In this document: positions 11,906 to 23,615 of the stretch, one piece after another
How the letters are laid out: each line of letters starts with the position of its first letter
Numbering within the stretch: the stretch's first letter is position 1
Assembly (NCBI GenBank): GCA_030522415.1
Contig: CM060109.1
Coordinates: forward strand, 24,403,301-24,467,300
DNA from: Channallabes apus
Taxonomy: Eukaryota > Chordata > Actinopteri > Siluriformes > Clariidae
Direction: 5' to 3'
DNA length: 64,000 nt
The notes under the pieces: generated by a model
Databases searched by the model: none
What the model was told of the DNA's origin: nothing
Seen by the model: the letters and a program-made list of their open reading frames with translations, nothing else
Program-made: the position numbers and the translations under genes

Positions 11906-12289
11906 CAAAAAAATTGTACTTTAACTCAAGCAAACAAACAAACAAACAAAAACACAGTTATATACTGTATGTACAGTAAGAACTAGCATTCGTTAAAAGA
12001 ACGAATTTATAATGGAAATTCCAGGATTTAAAATTTCTTTCAATTTAATTTGCTTTACAGTGAACAAAAGCACTAGAGGTCTCTTACATGCCATGATCCT
12101 CTCTAAGAGCTTTTCATTCTGTCTTGCCTAATTACGTAACTAGACTATAGTCTAGACTATAGTCTATTTGGTACATAATCACTAATTATTACTTTTTTTC
12201 CATTTTCATTTCAAGAAAATGCATTTACTGTAGCTGAACAAACAAAAGCCCAATATGTGGGTTGTGATACCTACAAATTTCATTTTGTT

Positions 12290-12333
12290 TTATTATTATT
12301 ATTATTATTATTACTATTATTATTATTATTATT
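12290..12333. repeat. (ATT)n microsatellite
   Basis: About fourteen ATT units with one C substitution. Confidence 0.9.
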
Positions 12334-13960
12334 AAAAGTACCAGGTACACCCTCAGACCAGAAAAACAATGAATCATTTTTCATGCAAATCACCTCACGT
12401 GGCATCCATTTTGGCTCAGACCGCAGTTTCAAATGGACTGATGTAACACATTCACACCTGCACACCAGTGACTGTAGAGACAGTAGCCTTAAATGGAAAG
12501 CACTGATAAAGTGCAGAAAACAGATTACAAGTCTTAATAAAAGTAGATTGTGGATAATTTTTGACTTACCCTCAAATTTTCTAAGCTGTAATGAAATTTC
12601 CTAGAGAATTATCCAGTTTATTCTTTTAAGATCAAGTTTAGGGTCATTGGATCAAGTCAAAGTGGGTGACTATTCAAAGATTTCATTGGAGTGAGGCAAA
12701 ATGCTAATCCGAATTCATAAAAAGAAAATTATGGGTACCCTGATTTGCATATGGCCTGAGTAGGACCCTAATGAACATTAAAGACATACACAAATGTCAC
12801 TGTTGTCAAGCAAGCTACAGTAAATAAAGTCATAGCTAACATTAAGTTAAATCGTTTCAAGTACACTAGAATTCAATATCATTATCTAAAAGTAGGCAAT
12901 AAAGAAGTCAGGAAATCCAGAGCAATTTTTTGTTGTGGTTACTGATTAACATGTTATTTAGTTTTTAATGTGCTATATTTTGTTATTCAACAATGGGCAT
13001 TGATGAAATTAACTTTCAAATTTTATAGATTAGCCTAGCACAATGAAATGTGTCAAGCTGTTCAATAATGTCTTTTCTGGGGTTCTAAATAACATACTGT
13101 CCTCAGGTGTCCATGCTTTATGGTAGTGTGTTCATCACTTAGCTACAGCCATGGTGTCATAACCTTGTGTCTGTCCATGTGACACTTGGTTCGGAAATCA
13201 CTGAAAGCTGAGACAGAACATGGACTGACTCAGCCAAGCTGTCAACTTAATTGTGGGAGTGAAATTCAGAGTGAAGGAAACTTATGTAATTACCTGCTGT
13301 CATGCTAATGGATGCAAGCTAGCAGACCTACAGTATAGCTCCAGTCATGGGAGAAATTCTATGTAAACAGACGTATAAATCATCATTTGCGTGACTCTCT
13401 GACTCTCACTTGTCAAAGGCTACATGCAAAATGCTGAGAGACAGAGAATCTATGGTTTAAAGGAGCCTCTTTGTGAAATCCATAGTGGCTTACTATAAGG
13501 AAAAATCAATCTTTACCAAATAGATATTGCACAGTATTAAACAAACATTTCTGAATTAATTGCTTACTCTTTAATAATTGATCTTCACATATCAAAAGAT
13601 ATAGACAATGAGTGGATTTAAACAAAGATATGCACCAAAAGGATGACATCTTTCCCTCACACAGAGGTTAACATAGAGGAAACCCTGAATTTTTGCAAGT
13701 AAGTTGGTCCCTATTAAATATCTGTAATTTCTTTTCAATTATATATTCATCAATCCATATAACTTCTACAGATTTGATGACCTTCCTGACGCAACCCACC
13801 ATTGGGATGTGGCAACCCACAATACAGTACTGTATGTGGATTGATGGATATATAATTTAAATAATTCATTCTAGAAGTGTGCTTGTATATCAAAGCACTC
13901 TTATATCAAAGCAAATTTCCCCATAAGAAATGATGGAAACTCAGATGATTCATTCCACAG

Positions 13961-13962
<2 letters not shown>

Positions 13963-13994
<32 letters not shown>

Positions 13995-14052
13995 AGTTTA
14001 CTGATAGAGACCCTTACTCACTCAAGTGCACACACACACACACACACACACA
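13963..14052. repeat. two CA microsatellites
   Basis: CA runs at 13963-13993 and 14030-14052, separated by about 36 bases. They precede a SINE-like copy. Confidence 0.9.
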
Positions 14053-14090
14053 ACAATGAAATTTCTTGTGAATAAAGGCGATTTGAGGGG

Positions 14091-14342
14091 CGGCATGATG
14101 GTGAGTGGTTAGCACTGTTGCCTTGCAGGGTCCAGATTCAAAAAACTCTGTGTGCATGGAGTTTGCATGTTCTCCCCGTGCTTGGTGGGTTTCTTCCGGG
14201 TACTCCGGTTTCCTCTCACAGTCCAAAGACATGCAAATCAGGCTAATTGGTGTTCCCAAATTGCCTGTAGTGTGTGAATGAGTGTGTGCCCTGTGATGCT
14301 CTGAATACATGATAATGCTGTATAGACGATGAGTGAGTGAGT
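14091..14342 (+). repeat. tRNA-headed SINE-like repeat
   Basis: The head GGCGGCATGATGGTGAGTGG, the CCCCGTGCTTGGTGGGTTTC and CCAAAGACATGCAAATCAGG blocks and the tail TGTATAGACGATGAGTGA are present. The GTACACCCCGCC segment is deleted. Confidence 0.75.
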
Positions 14343-14529
14343 GAAGGCATTTAGGATGTTAAAGCAATAGTCCGGTGAAAAGACTTTTAGCCACAATTAA
14401 GCATTTGAATGGTTAAGGTGGCTCAGTGCCCACTGTAATCATTACAGTGAACATTCAGTGAGTGGATGATCTAATCTTTGAAAATCTTTCAAATAACTTG
14501 TCTCCAACTTGCATTTCCATATATTTGGA

Positions 14530-14654
14530 CCATTAACAGGGTTCCTGAGGGGCCTGTGTTTCAGATGTGAAGCATGCAGTCTGATCATGGTGCTGTACTG
14601 AGAATACTTTCTACCTTGATGAGTCTATGGACTAGTGAAACAATGGGACAAGTG
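14530..14654 (+). repeat. repeat family R, left half (split by Gypsy A)
   Basis: It reads CCTGTGTTTCAGATGTGAAG, then CTACCTTGATGAGTCTATGG, ACTAGTGAAACAATGGGACA and AGTG. It continues on the far side of Gypsy A at 19968. The AGTG at 14651-14654 is the left target-site copy. Confidence 0.75.
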
Positions 14655-14915
14655 TGTAACGCTTGGATTGGATTAACCGCTTGGTTACAAAAAAACGGAT
14701 TCGGGAATCCAAATAGGGGCTTGAAAACCACACTTCCGGTATTGCGTAATCGCGGTAGGACAAAATACGACGCAACACAAAACAACTGTAATAATTTAAA
14801 CCAAGTGTATTATACAAGAAAAATAAATAAATAAATAAACAAACAAACAAGGTGCACCACAAACCAATATATACAAAATATATATAAATAGAAAAAGTGT
14901 GTGTGTGATGTATGC

Positions 14916-14976
<61 letters not shown>

Positions 14977-15146
14977 ATAGTCCAGTGTCTGAAAAACGGC
15001 AAAAGGTATGAAGATGGTGAGTTGGAGAGATGGTTCGATCTCACCAGTAGAAGATGGAAAGTCTGGGAGATCGAGAAACGGAAGGAGCTGGGTACTGGAT
15101 GAAATTATTGAACAATAATCCGCAAGCAGTCTCTCAGCCTCAAAGA
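14655..15146 (-). repeat. Gypsy A 3' LTR, truncated, with GT expansion
   Basis: It matches 19359-19713 from the TGTAACGC terminus inward. It carries a GT run at 14918-14973 and about 85 further bases that the 5' LTR lacks, showing that the 5' copy has a deletion there. The part corresponding to 19714-19967 is missing, because integrase sequence joins directly at 15147. Confidence 0.9.
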
Positions 15147-15820
15147 TTGGGTGTTGGGGGATGATTAATGAGCCTTTCCAGAGGACCCTTAAGTTGTCGC
15201 CCAAGTGTGAGTTCTGCAGGCGTTTTCCCAGTGGTTTCCTGTTGGGCTGTGTTGATGGCGAATCTCAGTTCCGGTAACCATTGGTCCCAGTTTTGGTGGT
15301 GGTCCCCGACATATGAAGCGATCATCACCTTTAAAGTTCTGTTTACTCGCTCAGTCAGGTTGGTTTGTGGGTGGTAGCTCGTAGTTAGCTTTTGGACGCT
15401 CCCCCAGGTTTGGCAGAGGTGTGCCAGCAGCTGAGACGTAAACTGGGGTCCTCGATCGGATACTAGATATTTGGGAACTCCCCATCTAGTAAAGATTTCC
15501 TCTCTCAGCACTTTTACCAGCTTTGGCATCTTTACATCCCTGAGGGGAAACATCTCCACCCATTTGGTGAAATAATCCACCACCACCAAAAGATATTCGT
15601 TTTGCCTTTTACTTCACGGAAAAGGACCCATGATGTCCAGTCCCACGGTGTGTCCAGGCTCTGGAACCATGGTACTCTGTAGTAGCCCACTGGGTTTAGT
15701 ATTGTCCGTTTTGTACTGTTGACACACGCTGCAGGTCCTCACATAATGCCAGACGTCCTTCCGCACAGTCGGCCACCATGCCACATCTAATAACCTTAAC
15801 AAGGTCTTTAGTTGCCCCAA
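15147..15820 (-). pseudogene. Gypsy A integrase (interrupted)
   Basis: Two minus-strand segments. The first (15820-15614) carries the zinc-binding half with CSVCQQYK and ends at DIMGPFP followed by an in-frame TGA. The second (15589-15147) carries the catalytic core, with the first Asp in VVVDYF, the second in SDRGPQF and the Glu in TERVN. This is the DDE integrase that joins retroelement cDNA to host DNA. The TGA at about 15613 fits a CpG-to-TpG change of an Arg codon. The C-terminal domain is lost at the junction with the LTR. Confidence 0.9.
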
Positions 15821-15909
15821 GTGTGCTCCCAGTGGATTGTCATGGTAGTAGTGCAGAAAGTTTTTTATTAGTGACTGGGGGACAACGAGCTGAAATTTTT
15901 CTCCGTCTC

Positions 15910-17826
15910 TTACGGGTACCCGGCGATATACTGTAACGCGCCCTGATGATGTTCGAAGGAGACCCTCTGATCTTGTATGCCTCTTGGGTGATCTTTAGAG
16001 AGCAGCTTCGTGATAGTTGGGTCATTTAGTTGTGCTTGGGTTATCTCACACAGGTCATTAGGTAAGTCGGACGAAAATTTTGTGGTTGTGATGGCAAGAC
16101 ATGGAGCGGTGCCTACTTGTAGTGGCGGGGGCGCCCGGGAAAGCGCATCAGGTCCCTGATTCAGGCAGCCTTTTCTGTGATGTACGGTAAATATGAACTG
16201 CTGTAGGCATAACATCCATCGGGTGAGACGAGAGCTGGTTTTCGGGCAGTTGAAGGCCCATGACAGGGCGGCATGGTCTGTAAAGACCTCGAAAGCGCGA
16301 CCTTCTAAGTAGTGTCTCCACTTTTCTACAGCCCAAACCACAGCCAAACACTCCTTCTCCGATGTGGAGTAATTCTGCTCAGCTCCTCTCAATATTCGCG
16401 ATGCGTACGCTACTGCTCGTTCTCCTTCTGCTGACTTCTGGGTGAGTATGGCTCCCAGGCCCACTTCGCTGGCGTCCGTGTGTACTTGGAACGGTACATT
16501 TAGGTTAGGTTGAATTAGTACTGGTGGGTTTTGAAGGGAGTGTTTGATGTTCTCCATGGCGTTCTGGCATTCTTCGGTCCACTCCCATTTTACTCCCTTC
16601 TTCTTCAAATGATTTAATGGGGCTGTCATATCGGCAAAGTGGGGAATGAATTTATGATACCATCCGGCGAGACCCAGAAAACGCTGAAGAGATTTTATGT
16701 CTAGTGGAGGAGGATATTCAGCCACCGCCTTGGTTTTCTCTGGGTCCAACTGCACGCCTTCTTCGGAGATGATATGGCCTAGGAACTTCAGCCGCCTTTT
16801 GAAGAAATTACATTTCTTCATGTTGAGTGAGAGGTTGGCCTGGGTAAGTTTGGAGAATACTGAATTAAGGTGTTTGATGTGCTGCTCCTGTGTCTGGGAG
16901 TAGATAATGATGTCATCTATATACACAAAGCAATATTTCCCCCTTAGTTCAGCCAAGACTTTCTCCATCAAACGCTGGAAGGTGGCTGCGGCGTTTCTGA
17001 GTCCGTAGGGCATGGACCGAAATTGATACAGCCCTTTGGTGGTGATGAAGGCGGTCTTCTCACAGCTGTCTTTCTCCATCTCCACCTGCCAGTAACCCGA
17101 TTGCAGATCCAAGGTTGAGAACCAGGAGGCGCCATCCAGTGATTCTAAGATGTCATGTATTAACGGCATTGGATAAGCATCAGGTTTGGTCTTGCTGTTT
17201 AGCTTTCTGTAATCCACACAAAAACGGTAAGTCCCATCGGGTTTAGGTACTAACACAACAGGGGAAGACCAGGGTGAACATGAAGGTTGGATGATGTTAT
17301 CCTTCAGCATCTGGTCTACTTGATCTTCTATAATGGTCTTCTTAATGGGTGATACTCTACAGGCTCTGGATCTAAATGGAGTGTCGTCTGATAAAGTGAT
17401 AGTGTGTCTCACTACTGCTGTTTTGCCTAGTGTGTTGGAGGTGGTGTGTGGCCAAGCAGCCATGAGTTTCAGCAGCTCCTCCTCATTGTCGGTGTCCCAT
17501 GATGTCGTGATCTCAGGGTCTTTTTCCGCACATGGGAGCTCGTCGGGTGTCACCGGCAGGGCGAGGTAAAGATTGGCCGTTGCTGGGAGCTGAATGTGTC
17601 TTCGTTGCATCAGCATCGATGGTACATAGTTGGGTGGGGACGTTATAAATGGATGGTAAACGATCCCCTCCTCTGTTTTCAGTGCGTACTCTCCCCCAGC
17701 GATGTCCAAGATGGCTCCTGTGGCTTTTAGGAAGTCGAGTCCCACGATCAGAGAGAAGGCCAGGTGAGCGTCCCTCATGATGAAGGTCTTAATCTCACAT
17801 TTGGTGGGATTGATGTACTTTCCCAT
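15910..17826 (-). pseudogene. Gypsy A pol: reverse transcriptase and RNase H
   Basis: A 638-codon open frame. Reverse transcriptase motifs: KPDGTYRFCVDYRKLN (about 195-210), FSTLDLQSGYWQ (about 236-247), PYGLRNA and the catalytic YIDD at 302-305. RNase H starts around residue 450 with the Asp in VHTDASEVG and is followed by the typical GPDALSR end. The frame closes at 15910 with a TAA, while homology continues in another frame (RDGEKFQLVVP), so a frameshift lies near 15915. It overlaps the end of the gag-protease frame by 32 bases in a different frame. Whether that overlap is a programmed frameshift or a mutation is undecided. Confidence 0.92.
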
Positions 17827-19285
17827 CCGCCATGACGAACTTCTGAGGAGAAGGAAGTCCCACTTGGTCCTCCTGATCGTTGAGCGTCTGCCACAGATGG
17901 TTCCTCATCAGCGTATAAGAACTTCCCGTGTCCACCACCACATTCACCTTTCTTCCTTGCACCGTCACTGGAACCAGGAGGAGAGATGGAGCTGGTAGAG
18001 GTTGAGCAATGGAGAGTCCTGCTGCGAACTTTGAAGGAGCTCGCTCACCTGCCTTCTTATGACTCTTCTCCTTGTTCTGCTGAGAGTCCACCTTCTGCCA
18101 GTAGTCTTTGGAGCTCTTGCAATCTTTTTCCACCCTCGAACCTATCTTCACAAGCTGTTCCACGGTGGTCACAGTTCCCTTCAGACATCCAGCCACTCTG
18201 GGGTTGATATTGTTCAGTATTCTCCCCACCAGTTCTTCCTCTGAGATATCCGGCTTCCACTTCAGACAGAGGGCGCGATAGTCATAGGCAAAGTCCCGCA
18301 GGCGTTGACCCGGCTGCTGTACCAGCGACCTCAAATTTTCCTCCACTTCCGTGAGGTAGTCATCAGGTAAGAATGCCGTCATAAACGCCTGTTTGAAGGA
18401 CATCCAGTCCCTTACCTTGCCTTTCTCTGCCTTCCACCAGCTCAGAGCAGGTCCTCTTAAAACAGTGCTGAGGGTTCCTAGCAGTTCTGGGCTGGGCAGT
18501 GGTCTGATTTCCAGAAAGTTCTCACACTGTTCGATGAAGTGGAGTACATCTGCGGTCTCTGAAGCTTCGCCAAAGGCTGGACACTCCAGGCAGATAGGTG
18601 GTCGACCATAAAAGGAAGAAGAAGAGGGAGAAACTGAGGAGGTAAGCTGATCAGAAGAGTGTGGAGGAACACTGGGAGGAATGTCATACATTTCGTGACT
18701 GATGGATGGCTTTACCTTTGTTATAGATGTCGTGATTGGAGTGCTGGGAGAATGTAGAACAGGAGTTTGGAGAGATGCAGGGGTGTAGGCCTGTAATCTT
18801 TGGATGGTGGGCGTACTCGTGAAGCGCAGTTTCTTCATCTGGTTTTCCCAGATCACGTCACGTCGGAGAAAACAGTCAGTGACAGCTTTTTCCAGCTTCT
18901 CTAGGGCCTCTTGGCAGTAGCGCTCCAGCCCTTCTAAGCCGGCGTCCACTGCCTCACGGAAACTGGTTTCTCTGTTTAGACTGCTGTTTACGGATTGTCT
19001 AAAATCCTGCTCCAACTTGCTCACTTTGTCTGTGAGCGCCTCCACATCCGCCTTGCATTGAGTTAGTTCATTGTTCATTGTTTGCACAACATTAATATCA
19101 GACACATGAGCAATAACATCAGATATATACAGTGAACTAATCAATTATGTTATTTCAGCAGTAGGATTACGGCGTGTTACAAATGCATCGTCTCTCTCCT
19201 CCATCACATTACTATCTATAGCAAAGTCGGCCTTCACAGCACCACTAGCATTAGCACTAGCATTAGCTTTAGCATTAGCGTCCAT
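17795..19285 (-). pseudogene. Gypsy A gag and protease, with in-frame TAA
   Basis: An ATG at 19285 starts a 46-codon stretch (MDANAKANASANASG...) that ends in TAA at 19147-19145. The same frame then continues for 449 codons to 17795. A coiled-coil-like start (LTQCKADVEALTDKVSKLEQ), a retrotransposon gag region (ALSWWKAEKGKVRDWMSFKQ, then LRDFAYDYRAL) and an aspartic protease site VVVDTGSSYTL, with the catalytic Asp about residue 405 counted after the TAA, are visible. No CCHC zinc knuckle was seen. The TAA probably inactivates gag unless translation restarts at the downstream ATG of MNNELTQ. Confidence 0.88.
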
Positions 19286-19342
19286 CTTGTTCAGCCACGT
19301 CACACAAAACCGGAAAATATCCAAAATATAGATTCCCCGTAT

Positions 19343-19355
19343 GTACGGGCCACCA
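19343..19355 (-). promoter_or_regulatory. Gypsy A primer-binding site, tRNA-Ile type
   Basis: Three bases inside the 5' LTR end the minus strand reads TGGTGGCCCGTAC, which is complementary to the 3' end (with CCA) of vertebrate tRNA-Ile(AAT). Four extra bases then interrupt the match before GGGGA resumes. This is where reverse transcription would be primed. The tRNA assignment rests on my recollection of that tRNA's 3' end. Confidence 0.75.
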
Positions 19356-19358
19356 CTA

Positions 19359-19967
19359 TGTAACGCTTGGATTGGATTAACTGCTTGGTTACAAAAAAAC
19401 TGATTCAGGAATCCAAATAGGGGCTTGAAAACCACACTTCCGGTATTGCGTAATCGTGGCAGGACAAAATACGACGCGACACAAAACAACTGTAATAATT
19501 TAAACCAAGTGTATTATACAAGATAAATAAATAAACAAACAAGGTGCACCACAAACCAATATATACAAAATATATATAAATAGAAAAAGTGTGTGTGTGA
19601 TGTATGCGGGTGTAGAAGATGGAAAGTCTGGGAAATCGAGAAACGGAAGGAGCTGGGTACTGGATGAAATTATTGAACAATAATCCGCAAGCAGTCTCTC
19701 AGCCTCAAAGAACTCACAGCGCGCTGTCCTCATCTCTCTGTGCCGGCTACCTTGCAGGTTCCGGCTTTATGTTGGTTACATGATCATTTCGCATCCGGGT
19801 CCCTCGCGTCGCGATCGCGCATGCGCGTGGGAGCTTGCCCGGTGACCAACACTGTCTAAGGGGAAAATATAAACCGTTCGGGCACATCTTAGGCTACAGG
19901 TGAGCAGCATTAGCTCTTCAATTATTTGCCTGTATATAAAAATGTCCCTTTATGTGGCCGCGCTACA
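19359..19967 (-). repeat. Gypsy A 5' LTR
   Basis: 609 bases ending TG...CA. The outer part (19714-19967) is CpG-rich, with runs such as CGCGTCGCGATCGCGCATGC, while the inner part is AT-rich. Relative to the 3' LTR it lacks the GT run and adjoining sequence between GCGGGTG and TAGAAGATGG. Confidence 0.9.
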
Positions 19968-20090
19968 AGTGCATTAGTGTAGCAGGAGATTATATAAAGA
20001 ATTAAATATAGTATTTACTCCCATAACTATGTTATGTTATTCTCCATATCAAAAGTCCCGGTTTGACTTGAATACCACTTCGATTTTACC
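19968..20090 (+). repeat. repeat family R, right half
   Basis: It continues the copy broken at 14654: AGTGCATTAGTGTAGCAGG, ATTATATAAAGAATTAAAT, then AAAAGTCCCGGTTTGACTTG. The AGTG at 19968-19971 is the right target-site copy. Confidence 0.75.
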
Positions 20091-21159
20091 TACTGTTTTT
20101 AACATAACCTTGTGATATTTTAAAAAACAGTGCCTGCTAATATGGCAGGGTATATGTGTACAATATGAATAAATACATTACTGCATTAAGTAAACAATAC
20201 TGACAATAGCAGATCATATAACATGAAGAAGACTTGACTAGAAGACTTTGCGCCAAAGGTACGTCTCTTGCATTCATTCATACTTCTAACATTTCCAACT
20301 GAAGGAATCATATCTAATCACATTTTGAGGAAGGACAAAGCTAATCAACAGTAAAATATGTAGGTCAAGCATACAAATACAAACTTGTCAAAGGTCTGGG
20401 GACGCCTGTCTTTTCAACATGTTATAACATATAATATATTGCCATTTTTTTGCACTTTTAACCACATGAACATTGCATTTTTAACCATGACCAGTAATGA
20501 TTTGTGATAATAGCAGAACAGTGTAAATGATATGGTAAATTTAAATCCATAACAGCTACATTAGTCAGGTATCGATCAGAGATACTCTGGCATTCCCCTT
20601 GCAGGAACTTCCCAGAGGTCTGGCTGAGTATTGAACTGTAGACTGAATTGCCCTACTTCTTCTGTAAATATCTTTTGCACAGCTTCTGTTTGATGCTATT
20701 GAAAATCAAACTGTGAAGTAAAAGGTGCACAAATAAAGGCATAAAGGCTTTTTATTTTCATGCTGGAATAAGCTTGGCATATTGCAAATTTGTTTGCAGT
20801 TGGCATTTTTATGTGTAGGAATTCCTGTGCCAGTTCAGACATGGGTGAGGTGCTAAGGTTATGAAGCGATATTTGCTTGTGATATTTTTAAGCCCAGTTG
20901 ATTTCAAATTGGTTACTACTTGCCGAGATGCCAAGATGATATTTTATTGACTTTAAAAAAGGGCTTTAAGTTATGTCTGAGTTCTACTGGCTCAAGTTTT
21001 GGGGTCATTTTCCATTTTTGTCAACTCACTTTGCAATAAACAGGCTACTTTGGCAAATTACAAGTAAATACAATGATTATCTGTATCATAACAAAACAAT
21101 GAATCATACAGCTGACATCATAGTAAATAATTGTCTTTTAACAATTAGAAAACTACAAA

Positions 21160-21164
<5 letters not shown>

Positions 21165-21224
<60 letters not shown>
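21165..21224. repeat. (TA)n microsatellite
   Basis: About thirty TA units, followed by CTGTG and a second shorter TA run. Confidence 0.95.
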
Positions 21225-21225
<1 letters not shown>

Positions 21226-22267
21226 TGTGTATATATATATTAGCATAATACAGTGAGGTTCACTGTATTCACATACAGTATTACCTAGTTACAGTACATA
21301 TTTAGCTTCTTGTAAGAAAGAGGAGGTAAATATTGATCAATTAATGACTTTTACATTTTATAGGAAATAACTATAAATATCCTCTAAATCATATAACATT
21401 TTTTCCCTGTAGTGTCACTTCAAAACAAATATCCCATCCAATTCCATACTTAAATTGCATACTGAAATGCTGCAAAAGGAAAAAAAATACCCCTGGGGTG
21501 CATACTTTCTGGATGCACGGTATACTGTATATGCATAAATTGTGTGCATTTGCAAAGTGACCATGTATTATGAGCTTGAGTAATTTTCTGGAAAGGAACA
21601 AGAAAAGTATCATACAGTACTTATTGGAGGGGAGCTAACCAAAGGTTATTCTTTTATTTCATAAACAACTCCACAGGAAGACAAAGTTCATTAAAATTAC
21701 CACTGTTTGTCTCTGGTGGAACACAATAATTACTACTGTACCATCTTGTGCAGAGAAAAAAATCTTTTTTAGCAACTGTGCACACACAAAATAAACTGCT
21801 CGTTCTTCTATTTCTACTCAGTAAACATTTAGCGGTTCAGAGAACAGCATCAATACTCAATACACAATAAACCACTGTATTAAATAAGTATTTAATAAGT
21901 ATGAATTACGACTACACAAATTACAAATCAATTAATTAATCATTTAGACTAAAAGGTTAATCAAAGCATAGTTAACCTCATCCTGCATCTGGCAACACTC
22001 CATATCTGGTTCCTCAACCAGCCACAATTTCTCTTTACTTAAAACCACACCGTCAACCACAGCAACCAGATCATTGAATTTACTTGTGATTGTACTGTAG
22101 GAGGCAATAACAAGAGACGCAAACCACAAACCATCACTCATGCAGGAAACTCTGGCCTAAAAAAAATCTATCCAGCAGTAGGCACCACAAAGCAGTTGAA
22201 AAATGACTTTTACTCTAAAATTACAAAATACAATCCCATCTTCAACTGTGACTCATTTTAACTGCTG

Positions 22268-22271
<4 letters not shown>

Positions 22272-22359
<88 letters not shown>
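22272..22359. repeat. (TA)n microsatellite
   Basis: About forty-four uninterrupted TA units. Confidence 0.95.
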
Positions 22360-22362
<3 letters not shown>

Positions 22363-23615
22363 TTTGCTATATTACTTTTTACTTCTGTAAAGGTTTTTTT
22401 TTTTTTTTTCTTGCAGCATGCTAGTTCCAATATATCTCCAAAATAATTTCACATTTTGAAAAAAATCCACTGATCTGTTTTTGTAATTAGACTATATTGG
22501 GCGAATAGGAGGCTATTCAACTTGTTTTGCTCTTCGGCTTTAGCAGTGGAACAGCCCAGAGGAACACTTTCTCATATTCGACCAGGCTGAAACACTCATT
22601 ATGCTCCATTAAGTGCAGAGCCTGTAGCATTTCCAGTACTCCAAAAGATGCAGGGAGTACCAGAGGGTTCTCTAAGAACACCAACTCTGCTAATGTGCTA
22701 CAACTTGCTTGGTGTAATTTGATATAGTGTTATTGTGTTATCGAACTTGCAGAGCTCTACTGTAAACTTATTGCAAGGCTGATCTTTGCTTTTCCTTCTA
22801 TTACATTATCTTAGTGGAAACAGAGAAAGTTGTTGAGGCATGAGATCTTTTCTAACGAAAGAAATTAGATTATATAAACTATTGGGGGCATAAACCTCAG
22901 GCTTTTACACAATGCTATATGGTTTTGTTTCTTCAGAAAATTATTTGATATTTAACAATACTCAGGGGTGAAAGTCCTTTCAAATTCTTTCTGGTACTGT
23001 TTGGCCAAAAGGCGAGAAGAATAAAAGATACAGGTGTTAGACAGCCCTATAAATCTCTTAAGTTTCTCTTTATGTCACCATGCATTCTGCTTTAGAACAG
23101 CCCCAGCTAACTAACTGTTCCAGGGTTGAATGGGAGTGTGAAATGGAAAGCTAGTGCACTATCAAGGGTGTAGAATCAAAAAGTAGTGAATTAGTTTAAT
23201 AGTATAAAGAGGGATTTGGGACATGAGGTCTCGTTCATGTTTCCTAGCAGTAATTTAAGATCAAAACACAACATGGACAGTTCAGAGAGAATACTGAAAA
23301 GCTTTTAAGCAATTCCTAAGTAGACAAAGTCATGTTTAAGAGAACATAACATCGTCGGATGTGTTTTCTTGCTGAAAATATTTTCATGACTGGTTTTGAA
23401 TGTGGGTTTTGGCAGGCAGCTACGTACTCTCCACTCTTTCTGGTACTTTGTACCACCACTGATTTTATATATATATATACTGTATATATATATACTTTAT
23501 CTCATGATCATACCACTAAGTCTACTACAGTACATATAAGTCAATACAGTTCCATTTAGTAGCATCTGATAAATATGTGGTCAAATGTGTTTTTTTTAAT
23601 AAATGATAATGATGC

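Larger units (their letters stand above)
14655..19967 (-). mobile_element. Ty3/Gypsy LTR retrotransposon A (degenerate)
   Basis: A 5.3-kb minus-strand element with long terminal repeats at 19359-19967 (5') and 14655-15146 (3', truncated). The order is gag, protease, reverse transcriptase, RNase H, integrase, which is the Ty3/Gypsy order. The termini are TG...CA, flanked by AGTG at 14651-14654 and 19968-19971. The uninterrupted paralogous site at 3835-3990 confirms a simple insertion. It is inactivated by a TAA near the start of gag, a frame change at the end of the RNase H region, a TGA inside integrase, and a deletion that removes the end of integrase and the start of the 3' LTR. Its gag-side protein is a retrotransposon gag, with no envelope gene seen. 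Confidence 0.92.

Noticed and set aside
14632..15204. A 190-codon minus-strand frame with a long Thr-His repeat
   Set aside because: It runs through the GT microsatellite of the Gypsy A 3' LTR and the adjoining integrase end in the wrong frame.
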